Of a DNA stretch of 20,365 bases, positions 18,197 through 20,365 are shown piece after piece. The first letter of the stretch is position 1. Each line of letters starts with the position of its first letter. The position numbers and the translations under genes are program-made. Below the pieces are notes generated by a model, which was not told where the DNA came from, made no database searches, and saw nothing but the letters and a program-made list of their open reading frames with translations. The stretch is from Ruminococcus sp. UBA1828 (GTDB lineage Bacteria > Bacillota > Clostridia > Oscillospirales > Ruminococcaceae). Where the stretch lies: positions 7,394 to 27,758 of the forward strand of contig DDJI01000005.1 of the NCBI GenBank assembly GCA_002338885.1, read 5' to 3'.

Positions 18197-18246
18197 CAAA
18201 AAGCGCAGCTTACGTCCCGATTCAGGGGCATAAGCCGCGCCTTTTG
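18197..18246. terminator. Bidirectional terminator between convergent ECF operons
   Basis: CAAAAAGCGCAGCTTA (18197-18212) and TAAGCCGCGCCTTTTG (18231-18246) are inverted arms with two mismatches around an 18-base loop. T runs flank it on both strands. It sits in the 160-base gap between the two facing operons, where nothing else is evident apart from a small GACGA/TCGTC hairpin at 18133-18150. Confidence 0.7.
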
Positions 18247-18293
18247 CTTTGATGTATCATCTAAGGAGTTTTACTCTTGCATGCAAATTTAAG

Positions 18294-18893
18294 TTATGCG
18301 CTTTCGCTGAGGAGGTGTTTTTTCACAACTTTCCTGCCTATCAAAGCGCCTATAAAGGAGGACAAAAGTATCGCCGCCAGAAGTACTAAGCTTCCCCATG
18401 AGCTTATCATCTTTGACGCCTCCAAAACGTTTTCGTTCAGCTCACCGGTTTTTAACATCTCATCGGCATTTGCAAAGAACGAATCGGCAGCGATGACGTA
18501 CGGATAAAACGTTCCGCCCAAAGCTCCGAGCACCTCGGCGATTATGTAGCTTACGGTGAGACCTTTGACGTTTGCGTATCCCGTCTTTGCCATAATCAGC
18601 TCCGCGGCGATGCCTGCGACAAGGTAGCATATGATGTAAGGAAGATAAAATCCCATTACGCCCCTGACAACGCAGTACAAAAGCAGCGCACCTCGCGCTT
18701 TGACGCGCGTTCCGATGGTAAAGAACACAATTCCCTCGACAAGCCCGTACAAAACAGGCATTGCAAGGACCGTTATCGGCGTCAGGTAAAGCAGCGAGCT
18801 GACCATGAAAATCACCACATTGATAAGCGACAGAAGCACAGCCGTGATGATATCCTTGATTTTTAAGCCCTGCGACTTTGTTTTTTCACTCAT
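18294..18893 (-). CDS. MptD-family (Trep_Strep) ECF transporter S component
   Basis: A 199-residue membrane protein with about six helices. The opening KIKDIITAVLLSLINVVIFMV, the block PVLYGLVEGIVFFTIGTRVKARGA and the later AGIAAELIMAKTGYANVKG correspond to the Trep_Strep/MptD family of putative ECF S components (TIGR02185 type), whose substrate is not settled. A soluble-looking insertion (FANADEMLKTGELNENVL) precedes the final helix and a basic tail. The start at 18893 has GGAGGG eight bases upstream on the minus strand. The gene lies 22 bases after the ATPase-EcfT fusion, so the pair should be one transcript and form one transporter, separate from the rightward set. Confidence 0.87.
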   Translation of the reverse strand: MSEKTKSQGLKIKDIITAVLLSLINVVIFMVSSLLYLTPITVLAMPVLYGLVEGIVFFTIGTRVKARGALLLYCVVRGVMGFYLPYIICYLVAGIAAELIMAKTGYANVKGLTVSYIIAEVLGALGGTFYPYVIAADSFFANADEMLKTGELNENVLEASKMISSWGSLVLLAAILLSSFIGALIGRKVVKKHLLSESA

Positions 18894-18915
18894 AAACTCA
18901 TCCCTCCGTTAGCTT

Positions 18916-20365
18916 TTATATTATAATTCCCGCCGCCATAAAAGCGGCAAGCAATATCACCATAACAACATCGACAGCGCCAAAGCGCACACACGCATAT
19001 GATTGCCTTTTTCTTTTGAGCGCTATTCCCCTTGTTTCGGCTGATGCCGACAGCGTCTGGGCAATTCTAAGCACCCTGAATATCATCGGGACTATCATTA
19101 TCTCGCAATACGAGGGCAGCCTTTTCAGCTTGTCGGCAAGCCCCGTAAACACCTGCCTCGTTTTAACAGACTGAGACAGTATGCGCAAATCGGCGGTCAA
19201 TGCAGGGAAAAACCTGAATATTACAGAGCATATCATGACAGCGGTTTGTGGCACATGCATGCGCCTGAGGGCAGCCGTCAGTCGTGATGAATCCCCCTTT
19301 TCCGTTATCAGAACGAACACAAGCCACAAAAGAATGAACTTCGGAAAATACGCTGCCACAAACGACATGACCGGCGTAGGAAAAAGAACTGACAGCAGCA
19401 TGATGAGCGAAAACAAGACAAATCCCGCCGCGGCGGTACCGTATCTCTTTTCGTACATGCACATAGCCAAAGTGGGGACAAAAGCCCCTGCCATCAAGGC
19501 GTTGTCCACCGATGCGGTGACCGCAAGCGATGCAAGAAGGTATAAAAGCTTTGTCCTCGGGTCGCATGCTCGCGTTCGGCGCTGCTTTGGGGCGACATCG
19601 CTTTTTTCTTCTGCGCTTGCGCTCTGCATGCCGGACTGCATATATTCATACAGCCGCCTTAATTGCTGTCCCTTTGACAAATCGTACTCGTCTTGTATCT
19701 TTCCATCAGAGACAGAAAGGCATCTTGTGCATGCCTGAGATATCAATTCCAAATCATGAGTTATGACAAACACAATCTTGTCCTGACGCATTTGGCGTAT
19801 GAGCTCTATGCAGCTTTGCAGGCTCTTTCTGTCAAGCCCTGCCGTAGGCTCGTCAAGCACAACTATCGGTTTTTCGGACAGGCACGCAAGAAGCAGCGTG
19901 AGTTTTTGCATCTGCCCGCCGGAAAGCGTAAACGGGTGGCGGTTTCTGCACTCCCAAAGGTCAAACGCCTTTAGAAGCTCGCAGCTCCTTTTTTCAAGCT
20001 CCGAAGTCCACTTGCGGCCGTATCGAAGCTCGTTTTGAACGGAGTTTGTGAAAAACTGAAACTCCGATTCCTGCATTATAAACATGCTCTGCTTTAAAAG
20101 CTCCCTGCTGCGCATGCATGCCCCGTTATATGTAAATCCGCCGGCGGATGGTTTCAAAAGTCCCGCGGCAAGCTTTCCGAATGTAGTCTTTCCGCAGCCG
20201 TTTGAGCCGACCAGCCCTATGACCTCTCCCGTGCATGCTCGCAAAGACAGGCCGTTCAGGACTTTTTTGCGCCGATTATACCCAAAGACCACGCCGCTGA
20301 CTGCCAGCTCATTTTTGCAGGACGGCGGCATGCTGTCGTGGCAGGTGTGCGCAACAGCATTTAAT
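18916..20365 (-). CDS. ECF ATPase-EcfT fusion protein, 5' end outside window
   Basis: One reading frame joins an ABC ATPase to an EcfT membrane domain. Counting from ATG 20331: Walker A GSNGCGKTT (42-50), Q-loop MQESEFQFF, signature LSGGQMQK (near 138), Walker B IVVLDEPTAGLD and THDLE. Then a charged linker (about 225-250, EEKSDVAPKQRRTRACDPRTKL) and an EcfT domain with about five helices, coupling segments SVKTRQ and SAETRG, and a final helix to the stop. The frame stays open upstream of ATG 20331 to the window edge (LNAVAHTCHDS) and that ATG has no ribosome site, so the gene continues. A first ATPase domain upstream, giving an A-A'-T fusion, is likely but not visible. The first coupling motif is degenerate (TRQ for TRG). 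Confidence 0.88.
   Translation of the reverse strand, partial: LNAVAHTCHDSMPPSCKNELAVSGVVFGYNRRKKVLNGLSLRACTGEVIGLVGSNGCGKTTFGKLAAGLLKPSAGGFTYNGACMRSRELLKQSMFIMQESEFQFFTNSVQNELRYGRKWTSELEKRSCELLKAFDLWECRNRHPFTLSGGQMQKLTLLLACLSEKPIVVLDEPTAGLDRKSLQSCIELIRQMRQDKIVFVITHDLELISQACTRCLSVSDGKIQDEYDLSKGQQLRRLYEYMQSGMQSASAEEKSDVAPKQRRTRACDPRTKLLYLLASLAVTASVDNALMAGAFVPTLAMCMYEKRYGTAAAGFVLFSLIMLLSVLFPTPVMSFVAAYFPKFILLWLVFVLITEKGDSSRLTAALRRMHVPQTAVMICSVIFRFFPALTADLRILSQSVKTRQVFTGLADKLKRLPSYCEIMIVPMIFRVLRIAQTLSASAETRGIALKRKRQSYACVRFGAVDVVMVILLAAFMAAGIII

Overview
The window looks like a chromosomal segment of an anaerobic Gram-positive member of the Clostridia, probably a gut or rumen commensal. The evidence is strong AGGAGG ribosome binding sites, sigma-A type promoters with 17-base spacers, a lipoprotein signal, a wall-sorting tail, and families typical of strict anaerobes (2-hydroxyacyl-CoA dehydratase activase relatives, the GGGtGRT/NifU-like pair, ECF transporters). 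Base composition looks fairly even throughout, with AT-rich intergenic stretches.

Left part (1-4990): the 3' end of a large activase/HgdB-like gene; a TetR-type regulator facing a divergent NAD(P)-binding reductase/epimerase, with candidate operators in the shared spacer; and a secreted GH5 glycanase lipoprotein. Middle (5079-10956): a leftward two-gene operon for a NifU-like Fe-S scaffold and the GGGtGRT protein; a small secreted protein with a variant sorting signal (NPPTG); and a cytoplasmic GH2 beta-galactosidase with its own promoter. At 11130-11336 lie tRNA-Leu(UAA) and tRNA-Val(CAC). Just past tRNA-Val is what appears to be the last 30 codons of a tyrosine recombinase, reading toward the tRNA, with repeated TAGTAACAA sites between them: the probable scar of a lost integrative element.

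Right part (11566-20365): a dense transporter locus. The rightward operon, with overlapping or nearly touching genes, encodes a YgbA-family cysteine-rich protein, two CydD/CydC-like ABC half-transporters, an ECF substrate-binding membrane protein, an EcfT and a fused double EcfA ATPase. Facing it from the right edge is a second ECF set: an ATPase fused to EcfT (open to the window edge) followed by an MptD-family S component. A shared dyad terminator separates the two. The leader of the rightward operon contains a strong promoter, an intrinsic terminator only a few bases after the expected transcription start, and three copies of the ATGCTAA element. The locus is probably a regulated uptake system for a metal, metal chelate, porphyrin or other scarce small molecule, coupled to a CydDC-like heterodimer. 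The substrate cannot be read from the sequence.
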